This document shows positions 21,301 through 33,200 of a stretch of 64,000 bases of DNA, piece after piece. How positions within the stretch are numbered: position 1 is the stretch's first letter; every line of letters starts with the position of its first letter. The stretch spans positions 620,001 to 684,000 of the forward strand of contig OY723309.1 of NCBI GenBank assembly GCA_963210315.1, given 5' to 3'. This DNA comes from Rhynchopus euleeides. Lineage: Eukaryota > Euglenozoa > Diplonemea > Diplonemida > Diplonemidae. The position numbers were made by a program, and so were the translations under genes. A model generated the notes under the pieces. It ran no database searches. It worked only from the letters and a program-made list of their open reading frames with translations, and was not told the DNA's origin.

Positions 21301-21652
21301 TTTTTCCTCCTGTATTCAGGAGTCCCACGAAGAGCCCACCCCCCGGGCTGTGGCCAAAAATGACGAAGCCACGATGTCACCTAGGTGCAAGTTCTGGTGC
21401 CTTCCCGGGTGTCAGAAAGCACGGAAATGGCCTAAAACCTGTTCCCACCACATATCGGCCAATAGCTAGGGTCTCCAGGGTGCCCCCCCCCCCCCCATCC
21501 CCCGCTCCCTCAAATCATCTGCGCCTGTATCTTTCCGCCATCCCCCCCCCTCAAGTATCGACACCACCGGAGGAATCAGTACTCCAAAGACCCCAAAGAT
21601 CAGCACTCCACGTCGACCACAGACCAAAACACCCTCTTCCCCCCCCCCCCCA

Positions 21653-21895
21653 ATGATGACGCCTCAGCAACACCTGCAGCGCCTGCAGGAAAGGGGCCTC
21701 GATACGAGGGGCTACGAGGTGAGGGAGGTCGGGAGCCTCCCGATGGGAGCGTGCGACGCGATGGTGGAGCGGGGGTCGAGGCTGCAGGACGAGGTCCTGT
21801 GGTGCACCCTCTGTGGGGTGCGCCTCCGCCACGTGTGGATGGAGTCGGTGATGCACGCCGAGTCGCGGAGGCACAAAACGAGTCTGAATGACTAA
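21653..21895 (+). CDS. Small zinc-finger frame upstream of hAT transposase
   Basis: An 80-residue frame with a C-x2-C ... H-x5-H finger (CTLCGVRLRHVWMESVMHAE then SRRHK). Its layout resembles the BED-like finger of the hAT gene that follows (CVPCKWAWDPTAQTRDVLKH then FDSKLHQK). It overlaps the start of the next frame by a few bases in another phase. I suspect it is the first exon or the first frame-broken piece of the same transposase gene rather than a separate gene. No independent function can be given. Confidence 0.4.
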   Translation: MMTPQQHLQRLQERGLDTRGYEVREVGSLPMGACDAMVERGSRLQDEVLWCTLCGVRLRHVWMESVMHAESRRHKTSLND

Positions 21896-24800
21896 ATTGC
21901 CATGCCCCCAGAAAATGAGAAAATCAGTAGTACCAGAGAAGAATCAGCAGCCCCCCACTCATTCCCATCCTCTCACTCCACCGTTCGCACAGGGTTTCTC
22001 TGCACCCACAACGCCATCCACCCCCGCCCCGAGAACTCCACCACCCGACAGGTTAAAATTAAAAATGCTCCTCCTCAGATCTCTGTTCTTCCTGATCTTC
22101 TTCCTCTTAGTCGGGGAGGTAGTCGCAGGAGACCCGAGTGGAAATGAGGGCCACCAGCAGGGCACCGGAGGGCAGGATGGGAAGAAGAGGAAGGCCCCTC
22201 GGCAAGGGACGCCCCTTCCCCCTCCAAGGAGAAGAAACCAAGTGAGAGGCGAATCCGATGATGAGGAAGATGACGAAGATGACGATGCTATGCAGGAGCC
22301 CAAGACCGCCGAGAACACCATCGACACCATCGAGAGCCAACATCCCAGCAGCAATGTCGTCGACCCAACGCCATCCACACCTCCAGCAGCCGATACGGCC
22401 TCAGGACAGGAGGACGAACCGGAAGTACGCGACCCGGAAAAACTGGCCACGCTCACAGCCTATTTCTGTGCTCTGGGAGCAGATGTCTGCAGGACTCTTT
22501 GTAGGGAACGCAGCCTCATCGAGAAGCGGGGACGGGCGCCGAAGCTGGAGAAGATGGCTTCTCTGCTGGGGGAGAACGAGTACGGCGCACTTTATACCAC
22601 CACATCTCAGACACAGGCCCACCCTACATCGACTGCCACCTCCAGTGAGCCTCCGACCGCCACCCCCAGCAAGGCCGCCCAGCAGAGGAATACGGCAAGG
22701 ACCCTGGAGGAGGAGGCACAGGCTGCTGCGGGTCACAAGGAGTCGGAGGAGGGGGGGGGGCGTGCTTCCAACTCGCCTGACCGACCTCATCGGCCGAGTT
22801 GAGGGGTTCGCGATGCGGCTGAAGCGGGACTGTGCTGTGGGGAAGTGGCACCTGCCCAAGCTGTGGCAGAAGTACGCCGACGGCCAGGAGCTCCCCTGCT
22901 GTGTCCCCTGCAAGTGGGCATGGGACCCCACCGCACAGACCCGCGACGTCCTGAAGCACTTCGACTCCAAACTGCACCAAAAGTGCGCCGAACGCACAGC
23001 GGCGCACTTGGAGCGGGAGTCGACCCCAGACCCGGGGGCACAGGCGACAGGGAAGAGGGACGCGGTGTTCGCGAAGGCGGCTGCGACAGCGGTGGCGTTT
23101 ACTGGGATCCCCTTTCGTAAGGCGCAGCTGTTTCTGGAGTTGATGAGGGGCTTCACCATTCCACTGACTGGTCCGCTGGACATCCGCCGGATGTGGGCCG
23201 CGGAGAAGGGGGCCCTGGTCACCGACCTGCACGCGAAGATCGGGGCCGAAATCCGGGAGAACAACTACGCACTTGTCCATGACTGCGGCACACTCGGCGC
23301 ACAGCACCTCCTGATAGTCACACTGCAGACCCGCACTCAGTCGTACGTGCTGCAGCCAGTATTCCGCCCCGACGGAAACGCGTACAACGCTGAGACTCTG
23401 CGGATCGCGTTGGAGACGTCGCTGCGCGAGGTGGGCATTGACGTGGCTGATCCGAACTGGAAGAAGCCGTTCGTCATCCGGTCCGACCGAGGATCGAGTG
23501 ATGGTGCCCTCAGCCGCAACCTCTCCGTCGCATGGGGTGTTCCATTTGTCCCCTGCCCGCCGCACCTCTTCAACAACGTCCTGTCTGACTACACGAAGCA
23601 CGCCAAGTCAGCAGGAGCACACACCGACCTCCGCGACGCATATGACCTGGTTCGCTCCCTGAACTACGTCTTTGCGGGGAACACGAGGCAAACAAGGTGG
23701 GTGGCGTTGCAAAAGCAGCTCGCGTCGGGTGCGAAGGAGTTCCAGCTTGTTTCCATCTTGTCAGAGATTACGAATCTGCCGGAGAGTGGCATCAGCCGGT
23801 CAGAGCGTGCGAAGTGGCTGGACCTGAAGAAGCAGAAAATTTGCGACATCGTACGGGAACCCCTCCACGCAACAGTGCAGGCAGCACGATCGGCCGCTGA
23901 CCTGGTGAAGGTACTGACCGACATCACAACCTCCATGCACCTCACGCAGGAGGTGACCGCACCCTCTGTCCGCGCGCCGTTGCTCTATGACACCAGGTTT
24001 GTGAGCCACATCGCGTCGTACCTGCACTTCTCGGAGCGGGTCCGGGTCCTTCTCCTGTTCATCGGACAAGAAGTACGGGCCAGCGCGTCCCCGTCGAAGT
24101 CCCTCCTCGCGGTTGCGGAGATTCTGAAGCGGAGGGGCCTCGCCGGCACCGAGAGCGCCCTCAAGTCAGCATGCAAGGTGACTGCCAGCCTCGGCGCCGC
24201 CTTCACGAAGTACGCCAACGCGATGGTGCCGGGGACTGAGCTGGCAACCGCAGTCTGGGCCGACATCGAGGACATGCTTGACCACGCTCAGGAACAGGCT
24301 GAGGATGAGGCAGCGACGCACGACGAACGCGGAGGATATCTCGCAATCGCCGATGGGTTCGTGAAGAGGTGGACTGACGAATGCGGCAAAGGCTACTGGC
24401 ACACGGTGCGCTTCTTGAACCCGAGCACAGTTGCCGCCGTCGCTGTGTACACGCCGTTGCCCACGTTCGCCCAAGTCAGCACACTCCTCCCTGGTGTGAC
24501 ATCCGACATGTGGGATCGGTACATCGATGTCGCAACGAAGCCGGTGCCGAAGCAGACCATCGCGCAGTTCTGGCTGAAGTACCCGGAACAGGAGCTCAGA
24601 GACGCTGCCCTCGACCTGACAAGCATGGCGGTCTCTGCAACATCACCCGATTCTGCTCTGAGCGCTGTGGAGCATGTGCTTGAGGATCGGCCGCTGTCTC
24701 TGTCCTCGAAACGTGCTCTCTTCGCACTCAGCCTCAACCAGGACGTCAAAAACGAGCACCCTCTCGTGAAAAATCTGAGGCATGGCTTCCCGAGTGTGAT

Positions 24801-24933
24801 CATCGCTGACGAGGAGGATGAGGAGGAGGCAGAGGGGACAGAAGAGCCGTGCGAGCTCCTGACGATAGACGAAGCCACCTCTGCCATCAACGACATTCCC
24901 GACGAAGCCGGCAGCGCAGAAGTTGAGGCGTGA
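21888..24933 (+). CDS. hAT-like transposase with BED-type finger, frameshifted at G10
   Basis: Two frames make one protein. 21888-22760 encodes an acidic, Pro/Ser-rich N-terminal part ('RGESDDEEDDEDDDAMQEP', 'LTAYFCALGADVCRTL'). After a run of ten G at 22751-22760 the sensible frame changes to 'LTDLIGRVEGFAMRLKRD' and continues to 24933. That part has a BED-like finger (CVPCKWAWDPTAQTRDVLKH then FDSKLHQK), a hAT-type core (FRKAQLFLELMRGF, 'LVHDCGTLGAQHLLI', 'FVIRSDRGSSDGALSRNL') and a C-terminal region like the hAT dimerisation segment (SPDSALSAVEHVLEDRPLSL). hAT proteins cut and paste DNA elements. A short intron is possible at about 22052-22110 (gt...ttcctcttag). No terminal repeats or 8-bp duplication were found, so it may be a decayed element or a domesticated gene. 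Confidence 0.65.
22751..22760 (+). other. G10 homopolymer at the hAT frameshift
   Basis: Ten consecutive G residues mark the point where the coding frame shifts. Upstream the acidic frame is protein-like and the other frame is Arg/Pro-rich shadow; downstream the roles swap. A homopolymer indel in the genome or in the assembly is the simplest explanation. Confidence 0.6.
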
Positions 24934-25659
24934 GTAATATCCCTATCCCCCATTCCCCACCCCGTAGAATGTACAGTCCCTTTTTTCCCGTTCTCCCTAT
25001 TTTCTCTTTTCTCCATACAACCGCGCGTGTCGTGTGACGACCCCAGTGTCCTCATGAGGTATCCATTGGAACCTGGGTGTCTAACCGCGCCCGCGCTGCT
25101 CGGAGGCCAACAACAATCCGAGACTTTTCTCCCCGTTCACTGCAGCCTCATGCCATGTGGTTGACAGCACATTTCTATTTCTATTTCTATATTGAATTGT
25201 CTTTCTTCTTACTTCTTACTTTTTTGTTTTCTGTTTTGAGTGCTCGGCTGAGAAGGACAGGCGAGAAGGCCGGACGTACTCGCAAGAAAAATGATTGGTA
25301 CCGGGGCGAAGGACGCTCAGGGAAAGATGCATAACCCCCACAAACCCACCCCCTACTCCCCATTTTCATGATGTGACAGGTATTGCCGCATTTGACATTG
25401 GACACTGTGTGCACCAACATTCCTCCCACAGCCAAGACAATACCATGCCGTGATTTGCAGGTGCCACTCCACTCACACATCGTTGTTCCCTCATCCTCAG
25501 GCAACGAAAGACAAACCCCCACACACAAAAACAATGAAGAGGCTCAACCATGACGTAGCGATGGCGTTGTGAGGGGCGGCGGGCACACTGGGTCGAGGTT
25601 GGACGTGGTATCTCGCGAAATTCGTCGTCACACAGCTTCTGCAAAACCGTAGCCCACCA
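24934..25659. other. 3' flank of the hAT gene, no gene
   Basis: No coding frame is supported. The stretch 25170-25235 is T-rich with repeated 'atttctatttc' and 'ttcttactt' units. Nothing else is recognisable. Confidence 0.4.
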
Positions 25660-25744
25660 TAATAATGTCCATCATTTCTTAAAATATCTTAAGATATCTT
25701 AAGAAATTCTTAATTTCTTAAAATTAATAGGGGGTATTAATTTA
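25660..25744. repeat. AT-rich TTAAGAAATTTC repeat, copy b (left part)
   Basis: Starts 'aatgtccatcatttcttaaa' and contains 'ttaagatatcttaag' palindromes. It continues after the pogo-like transposon at 28730-28755 (agatctttttcataccatgt), as in the uninterrupted relative at 21141-21300. It is the target into which the pogo-like element inserted. Confidence 0.65.
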
Positions 25745-26212
25745 CAGGGGGGGGTCAAATAAACGTACTTAGTACTACTATTCGGCGAACGCGCGGGCCT
25801 AAATCGACCTCGCCAGAAAATTAATAAATAGTTTGCGAGCGAATAGACGTACTAAGTACGTCTATTCAACTTTTCCTAAAAACGCTGTTTGCAGGGGCTC
25901 TGCGGGGCTGTTTGGTCCACCAGGGGCGCGCTGGTCACTGCTGTCGTCCGTCTCTCACTTCTTCTGCCTTCCGGTCGAGTATCCGCTCTGTTCTCGTCCT
26001 ACCACTCGCCCCTCATTTGGTTTCGTACCGTTTTGGTTTGTATTGCCCCCCCCCCCCCCCTCTGGTGCCCCCCCTGGTTGACATTCTTGTTGAGTTAGTG
26101 AAAGCATACACAGTTCATCAGAGCTGTCAGCTTCACTGTCGGTGGTTGGTTGGTGCGTTGATGCTTAAAAAAAAGATGTGAAAAGGGCAAGCCACAACCA
26201 GCACGCCCCAAC

Positions 26213-28087
26213 TTACTTCTTCTTGGGCTTGCTGGGGCAAGTCTGCATGTTGTGCCCAGGCTTCCTACACCCTTTGCAGAGCCTGCGGTGTTTGTTGGGA
26301 GTCTGGGTGGTCGGGGACGCTGCGCGCTTCTTTTCGGAGGACTGGGAGGACTGGGAAGGCTGTGTCTGTGTGAGAGAGTTCACACGAACCGGCTTCGCCC
26401 ATGCCAAGATGCTTGACTGTTGGGTTGGCTGAGACACAACTTTCTTTTGGGTGGACTGCTTCTCTGTGCTCTCTTTTGCCTTCCCGTCCAACCCAGGTTC
26501 AAGGTCCGCACCACCAGCCTCAGGGGATGTTTCTGTGCTTGGTGCGAAGGTGAGGTCCGGACAAAGGGAGCTCTTCACGAACCCGTCCTCCTCACCCGAC
26601 ACCTTCAGCACGTACCCCATATCCCGCAAGCGCTGGGCTACCACCTCCCCCCTCACACTTTCCACCGACTTTCCCCAAACAGCTCCAACAGAGGTGCACA
26701 TGGCCTCGCGGTACCACCTCTCTGTGAAGCGACAATCCTGGCGAAAACCTTCGGCTGTTGATTTCTTTATCTCGAGACGGGCTTTGTCCTTGAGCCCTTC
26801 CAGGTGAGTGTGGAAGGCAGCCTTGAATGGTGCAAATGCATGCACATCAAGGTACTGCACTGTTCCTGTCAACCCACCTGGAATGACCGCTGACTTCGCC
26901 CCCGTCTTCCTGTGCAAGTACGCAACATTTTTTGGTGCAATGTGTGTTGTCGCCGAGTCATAAATGACAAGCACGTTTTTGTTTTTGCAAATGGGGGCCA
27001 AGACGCTGTCAATCCACCACCGCCACTCGGCTTCTTTGACCCAGCCGGTTTTCTGGAAAGTACAGTTACTGGGGGGGGGCAAATACAAGGGTATACTCTT
27101 CTATTCACCGTGCCAGCTTACGTAATTCAGGGTTTTCAAAAAATTGTTTTTTAGCTGAAAAGTTGTCTAGTATGCAAATACAAGAGTATATACTCTTGTA
27201 TTTGCATACTAGAAATGTGGCCTCCGGGTGGGCCCTCATGGGGCAGCGGCGCCGAAGAGACAATACGAGCGTCCTCTTGGCCTTTCCCACCCCGAGGCGA
27301 CTCCCACCAGACCGTGACGACTCCAGACAGGAGGCCCACTGGCCTGGGGGGGGTCATTGGAAGTACAAAATATGATGAAAACCCCACAAAAGTTCTTCAA
27401 AAGTCTAGTATGCAAATACAAGAGTATACTCTTGTATTTGCTCGGTGAACTTTGTAAAATCGCGATTTCTGGAGTACTCTTGTATTAGCATATACCCTTG
27501 TATTTGCATATACTCTTGTATTTGCCCCCCCCCCCAGTAACCCCCGAGTCTTTGTGAATCTGATGCTCCTCCTTCTTTATCCTCTCGCCCGCACCTTTAA
27601 AAACGATCGACTGCTTTGTCGCAAGAATGGTCCTGTCTTTCACACTGAACGTGACAGCACCAATCAACGTGGCAAATCTATTTTTTCCAGCATCGGTATC
27701 GACCACGATGTTGGTGTCAGTGGTGTAGCACAACAGTTTGTCCCTGCGGGTAGAGCTCTTGTACAAGGCAGACTCATCCACATTCACAACCAGGTCAAAA
27801 GTACCAAAGGGGTTGTGCAGCAGCTCGGACCCGATGGAGAGGCGTCTGATGGTGGACCAGAAGCTGTGCAACTGGACCCGGGCTTTTTCAAGAGAAAGCT
27901 TGGCAATGCGCGAAGTACGAAATTGAAACTTGTTTCTCCTGGCCCAACCGTCGATCCACTCCACCGAAGCCTGGAAGCCTTTCGGGAAGGGAACAAAGGA
28001 CATGGCAAGCTCCTTGATTTTGCGGCGCGTCGTTGGCAAGTCGTTCTTCCGCCGTTCTCCCACTTCTTTAAGCACGTGGGCCTCCAC
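26213..28087 (-). CDS. Pogo/Tigger-type transposase, interrupted by a MITE
   Basis: The gene reads 28087 to 27541, then 27066 to 26213, with a MITE between. The first part has an HTH-type DNA-binding segment (WIDGWARRNKFQFRTSRIAK) and the first catalytic Asp (VVNVDESALY). The second part has the second Asp (VLVIYDSATTH) and the third (VQYLDVHAFAPFK), 36 residues apart, as in DDE_1 pogo transposases. It ends with a Ser/Thr/Gln-rich tail and a CCHC knuckle (CKGCRKPGHNMQTC). Removal of 27069-27538 plus one TA joins the frame exactly (HKDSGV-NCTFQ). The frame at 28087 opens with GTG; the real N-terminus, probably with another HTH, lies further upstream and was not resolved. The enzyme would excise and insert TA-flanked elements. 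This copy cannot make it while interrupted, unless the insert is spliced out. Confidence 0.8.
27069..27538. mobile_element. 470-bp MITE inserted in the pogo transposase
   Basis: The ends are inverted repeats, CTGGGGGGGGGCAAATACAA on the left and the complement on the right, with TA at 27067-27068 and 27539-27540. Inside are repeated 'gcaaatacaagagtata' units, including a near-perfect palindrome at 27168-27213 and another at 27401-27440. No coding frame. It may be mobilised by a pogo/mariner-type enzyme, given the TA duplication and G-rich ends similar to those of its host element. Confidence 0.85.
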
Positions 28088-28266
28088 CTCAGGAAAGAAA
28101 CACGACCTCCCCCTCCCCGCCTTTCTTTTGGCATGTGTTTTTCCGCAGCTGGTCCTCGAAGGCTACATCTATGGTGAGGTGTGTCTGGGGCCATCCGTCC
28201 ACATCTTCTCGTTGGTGGTAGGGACTGCGGACGCCGTAGATGAGGAGTCGTTTAATGCGCGCCGCT

Positions 28267-28384
28267 CTTCAGCAGTGATTTTGACGCCTCTGGACCCCAG
28301 GAGTTTGCGGGTTTCCGGGTTTGCGGTCTTCAGCAGTGGTTCTGATGCCTCTGGACCGCAGGAGTTTGCGGGTTCGCTGGTTTC
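28267..28384. repeat. Two-copy tandem duplication of ~60 bp
   Basis: The unit 'cttcagcagtg...gcctctggaccscaggagtttgcggg' occurs twice in a row with a few differences, upstream of the pogo transposase reading frame and within the element. Confidence 0.7.
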
Positions 28385-28755
28385 CCGTCCGTATGTGTCT
28401 GAGGGGGGATGCCCCGATTCCCTTCGTCACGACATATCTTTGAGCGTAGGTCACTTCCCCCCTCTACGGACCCCGTGCACCCTGGTTCCCCTAAGTGGCA
28501 CCAATAGACCCCGTTGTCCCCATTCCTTGCCCCAAAGTTTGCAGATTTGTGTGTCTCCAAAAAGAAAATCTCAAAAAAAAAACGAAAAATTTCCCCAAAA
28601 AAAAAAGGGTGAAAAGTAAGTACTACTATTCAACGGCCCAACGTGCCCCAGAGCCCCAAAAAAATAAGTACTACTATTCGGCTAAGTACTACTATTCAAC
28701 TAAGTACGTTTATTTGACCCCCCCCTGTAAGATCTTTTTCATACCATGTATATAG

Positions 28756-30241
28756 AAACCCCGAAGGGTGGCGTTCGCTCTGTGGTGCAGATCAGGTGTG
28801 TTTTGGCGCGTCTCCCATTTTGCTGTTTTGCTTTGAACGAGTTTTTGGGCCGTGAAACCAGGCCCGGCCCAGTGGAGGGGATACTGTCTCGAGCTTGCTG
28901 CCTTGGGGATAACTGCCGAAGGCCACCGAATAGCGAGGACTCGACCTAATGCGAGGATAACATTTGGGGAAGAGGGTGGGGTGGGGGGAGGGGGGGAGGA
29001 GAAGTTGTAGAGCCACGCATTGCTGACATCCTGCCCTGTCAATGCTGTGCCAAATGGGCCTGTCGTATCGTTGGCACTCCTTTCGTACTTCGTTCATAGG
29101 CAGAATCCTCATTCTTCTGACTTGTACCAAGTCTGACAGGCCCTATTGGTTGTTTCACTTCTTGACAGAACGTGCTGCAGCATGGCCAGTTTCAACACGA
29201 CGGTGGACCACTTCTTCCTACTCTCACGTATCATTTTCTTACCCTTCAAGCCAGCAGGGTGTGGGGGGTGTGGGGATGGGCACACGCATCTCTGAACGAT
29301 TTTCACAAAGACACGCATCTCTTCGAGCAAAAAAATCTCTGTTGCAACTCCCCCCCCCCCCCTCCCCCTTGCACCCACGGGGGCCTACATTATTTCGAGT
29401 TCGGCTTTCCCTTTCGAGCAAAACAGAGCAATATTGTCGGAATATCGCCTCGATCGTAGACCTGTCCTGTGTGCCATTTTTTTCCATTTCCTTCCCAGGC
29501 TGCAGCCCTATGCACCGCAGCACTGTCAACAACAGCTTTCCCCACACAGATATGCTGGGTGAAACCCTCATGTAATTTTGAAATCTTGTTTGGAGTGGAG
29601 TAGTGCAAGCCACAGCCTCATCAGATCTGACCGGCTGCGATGAGCACTCTCCTCCACTGTCCCAGAGTCGAGAGGCATTGCGCGCTACAGGCAAGAAGAG
29701 AAAACATCCCGGATGGTTTGCTGCTGTGCGGGACAAGCAACGCACCTTCGCGAGGTTACGCCGCTACCTCTCAACCGCTCGCACTGGAACCCTCACCGAT
29801 ACAACCGTGAATGATATTTTTTTGCTGCTAGTGCGGATCCCCACCAAGCGACCCTTGATGCAATCCTCACCGTCTCCCACACGTTACGCTATTTGCTTTA
29901 GTGCAGACACCTCCTTCCACCGACCTCAGCGCTGAAAGTGCGAATGAAAGTGCGAAGCATCGCCGTGAGAAATGAGAAAACGACCCTGCAGACCCTCCCA
30001 CACACACAAAACCCCCAACCCCACCCCCTCACACATCCCATTTGAACACAGCAGCAGGATCGTTACGTTTCGAATTTTAAAAAACCAGGCCAGAATTTGT
30101 TGTGTGCGTCACGGGGTGGAGGGGGGGGGGGTCAACTAATAATCGCCAAACGCATCACGCTGCATACGCAGGAGGTGAGGTGTCTGGAGAGGGGGAAGGG
30201 GAACTCCACGACCTTCTCTCCCTCTTGTACCACCAACTCCT
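28756..30241. other. Intergenic, no gene
   Basis: Both strands carry open frames of 60-180 codons, but none shows a recognisable domain or clear coding composition, so none is called. The segment lies just beyond the 3' end of the pseudokinase gene and includes G and C runs near 28990, 29350 and 30120. The last ~150 bp may be 3' UTR of that gene. Confidence 0.4.
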
Positions 30242-33200
30242 CTACTTGCGTGCGAGGGTGGCTTCGATGTCTTTCAGGCGGAGGACGAGCGATTTGAAGG
30301 AGGGGCGCTTCGTGGGGTCAGGGTCGAGGCACTCCTTGATGACGGCGGCGAGAGGGCGCGGCACGCTGCTGGGGAGGGGCAGCCCCACAGCCTCGCGCGC
30401 GGCAGCGGCGATGCCGTCACCGGTGAGGTCGAACAGCGTCTCCAGGTCGTCGTTGTTCCCCAGCACCGCGAACCGCAGCAGCAGCCCCACAGCGTAGACA
30501 TCTGCGGCAGACGTGGGGCTGCGCCCCTCCAGCACCTCCGGCGCACGGTACATCAGTGTGGTGGTGTCCTCTGCCCCGGAGTGAGGCTTGGTGTTTGCAA
30601 TCCCGATCTCCCCGGCAACGCCATCCCCATTGCTCGTGACAAACACATTCGACGGCTTCAGCGCGCCGTGCACATAACGCCTGCTGAAGAAGGCAAGTCC
30701 ATTCGACAGCGTCCTCAATATACGGATCTTCTCCGCAAGCTGCATCTTGGGGTGCCCCTTGAGGAAAGTCGCAAGATTCCCCCCAGCGTAAAGCTCTGTG
30801 ATAGTCGAGTACCCCCTCTGTGGGGTGCGGACACATCCGTGGAAGCAGATGACGTTAGGGTGTCGGATATCCTGCAGAATCTTGGCCTCCTTCCGGAGCG
30901 CCACCGGGTCGACATGCCCCCTGAGCACCTTCACCGCAACATCCTGGGCCCCGAAGAGACGCGCTTTGTAGGTCGCGCTGCGTGGGCCATCTGCAAGCTT
31001 CTTCATCTGGGAGAGATCGCTCCATTCAATCATACCCGATGTGTCCTCGCCTGCAGCCTCCGGGCTTGTCGGGGGTGTCGTCTGGCTGTCGGGTGGGCGG
31101 ATGGCGATCTTAGTCCCCTTCAGACGGAGGGACATCGCAATGCGGAAACCCCCTGTGAGCTTCACGTTTGCAGGGATCTTCTTCCCCGCAATGTCGTAGA
31201 CAACGTCGCAGCCCCCGGTCAGCGTGACACCCACCACGTCGCCCTGGCGCAGGGTGCGGAGCCCCGGGATCTTCTCCACCTTGCCCGCCTTGGCGAGGTA
31301 GCACCCATCCTGCATGCAGACCAGCCCCATCGTGCCCTCGAAGTCGGACTGCCCCAACATGCTCCCCCCTACTCCCTGAGGGTATGACTGCGTCACCCCG
31401 AAGGCCACGGGGAACTTCAGGCGCTCCACCTTGAAGTTGCATGTCGCGGGTGTCCCTGCGTTGACGCCCTGCGCCGTCAGCACCGTGCAGGGGTGGGTAG
31501 ACACTGCGGTGGCGGAGAGCCCGTCCCCATCGATGTTGACACTCCGGAGCAGATCAATGAAGGTGCACCCCGAGGCAGAGCTGTACGGCAGGTTTCGCGC
31601 CTCAATCCTCTCCCGAAGAGGCTGTCCCGTTGGGGCTGCGGGGATGCTCTTCACGATGCGGAGGATGGACTCTTCGGGGGGGACGATCACAACCTCGGAC
31701 CCCTCCCCCGTCACCGTCACCGCCATCCTGTAGTGCCCGTTGATGGTGAACTCGCTGTTGAGCACCTCCCCGTTCAGCGCAAACACAGCCCTCCCCTTTT
31801 TCGACCACCCGATGCTCACCAGATCCCCCGACTTCAGAATGCCATTCCCCGTCTTATGCCTCTTCCCCTCGCTGTTGATGAACGACCCCCTCTCCGTGAA
31901 CACCACACCCAAGGTTCCGGACATCCCGGCGTCCCCCAGCATCTTCCCTGTGAGGCCCTGCGTGGGCAGCGCGCCTGTCACGCCGAAGGCGATGGGGAGG
32001 CGGCACTCCCTCACCTTGAAGGTGCAGACCAGGGGGTTCTCCACCTCGGCGACCTGGGCGGAGAGGACGGTTGAGGCGCAATCCTCGAGGAGGCGGAGGC
32101 GTGTTGACGAATCCATGACATCGACATCTGTTAGGATGTCGAGGAAGGTGAACCCATCATCCGGCACGAAGGGTCGTGTCTTGGTTGTGATGAGGCGCCT
32201 CACCTCGTTCATCGTTGCGGAGGAGATGGTGCTCGCTTCCGATCCGGAGTCGGAATCGCTTCCGCTTCCGGACCCATCGGATGCGCCGCCATCGCCAGCT
32301 CCCCCACGGAAGGCAGAGGCGAACGCATCCCCAAGAAGAGCCGCAAGGTCTGCGAGAGGTTTCGGGAGCTCATCCCCCAAGAGCTGCTTCCGCGCCGCCC
32401 CTTTGTGTGGGGGCACGATCTCCAGCTCTGTGCCAGGGGTGATGGTCGCCGCCATCCGCCAGACACCCCCGTTCACCCCGGCGCTGTGCGGGATCCCATC
32501 GTCGTTGACGAAGTATGTCAGCGAGCCTGTCTTGCTGATGCCCACTGATATGACGTCCCCCTCTTCGATCGGCTCGTCGCGTGACTTCTCTCTCTCCCCG
32601 TCGCGGGCGAACCAGCACCCCTCAGGGGTGCACTGGAAGCCGATAGTCCCCTCCAGCAGCGTGTCACCCAGGAGCAGGTCATCCTCCAGGCTGTCCACAA
32701 AGAAGCTCGTCACCCCAACGCAAACGGGGAAGGTGAGCTTCCGCACCTTGAAGGAGCACAGCTTCGGGTTTCCCACCCCAAAAGCCTCCTGGGTTATCAC
32801 AGTCAGCTTCTTTGAAGAGTCCCCTGAGGAGTCCGAGGCAGATGGAGGCACGGTGGCTGCCACCTTGTGCTCCTCTGTGATTGAGATGCCCTTCGTGATG
32901 TCCATGAAGTGGAAGTGCCCCTTCAGATTTTTGGTCCGGGAGACGATGTCGATCGACCTGGAGGAGACGTTCTCCCCCCGGGTCACCTTCACACGGGTCC
33001 CTGCGGTGGAGGCGGAGAATCCGAAGCGGAATGGCCCTCCGAAGTTGTAGCTCCCGATCTGCGCAACCCCGTTGATGAAGAAGACGAGCTCGCCACGCCC
33101 CTCATGGCTGAGCGCTACCCGGAGGGACACGACATCACCCTCCTTCAGCGCAGCGAGCGATGGGGTCGCGACGGAGTCGCTGTTGATCACCTCCGATCCC

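Larger units (their letters stand above)
25745..28727 (-). mobile_element. Complete pogo-like DNA transposon (2983 bp)
   Basis: Terminal inverted repeats start CAGGGGGGGGTCAAATAAAC at 25745 and end with the complement at 28727. Both ends continue with 'gtacttagtac/tactactattcggc'-type subterminal repeats. TA lies immediately outside both ends (25743-25744 and 28728-28729). The element carries a minus-strand pogo-type transposase gene broken by a 470-bp MITE. CAG ends with a TA duplication are typical of pogo/Tigger elements of the Tc1/mariner superfamily. Confidence 0.85.

Noticed and set aside
29239..29745. 168-codon minus-strand frame between the pogo element and the pseudokinase gene
   Set aside because: Overlapped by long frames on the other strand and containing low-complexity Gly/Cys runs; no recognisable family.
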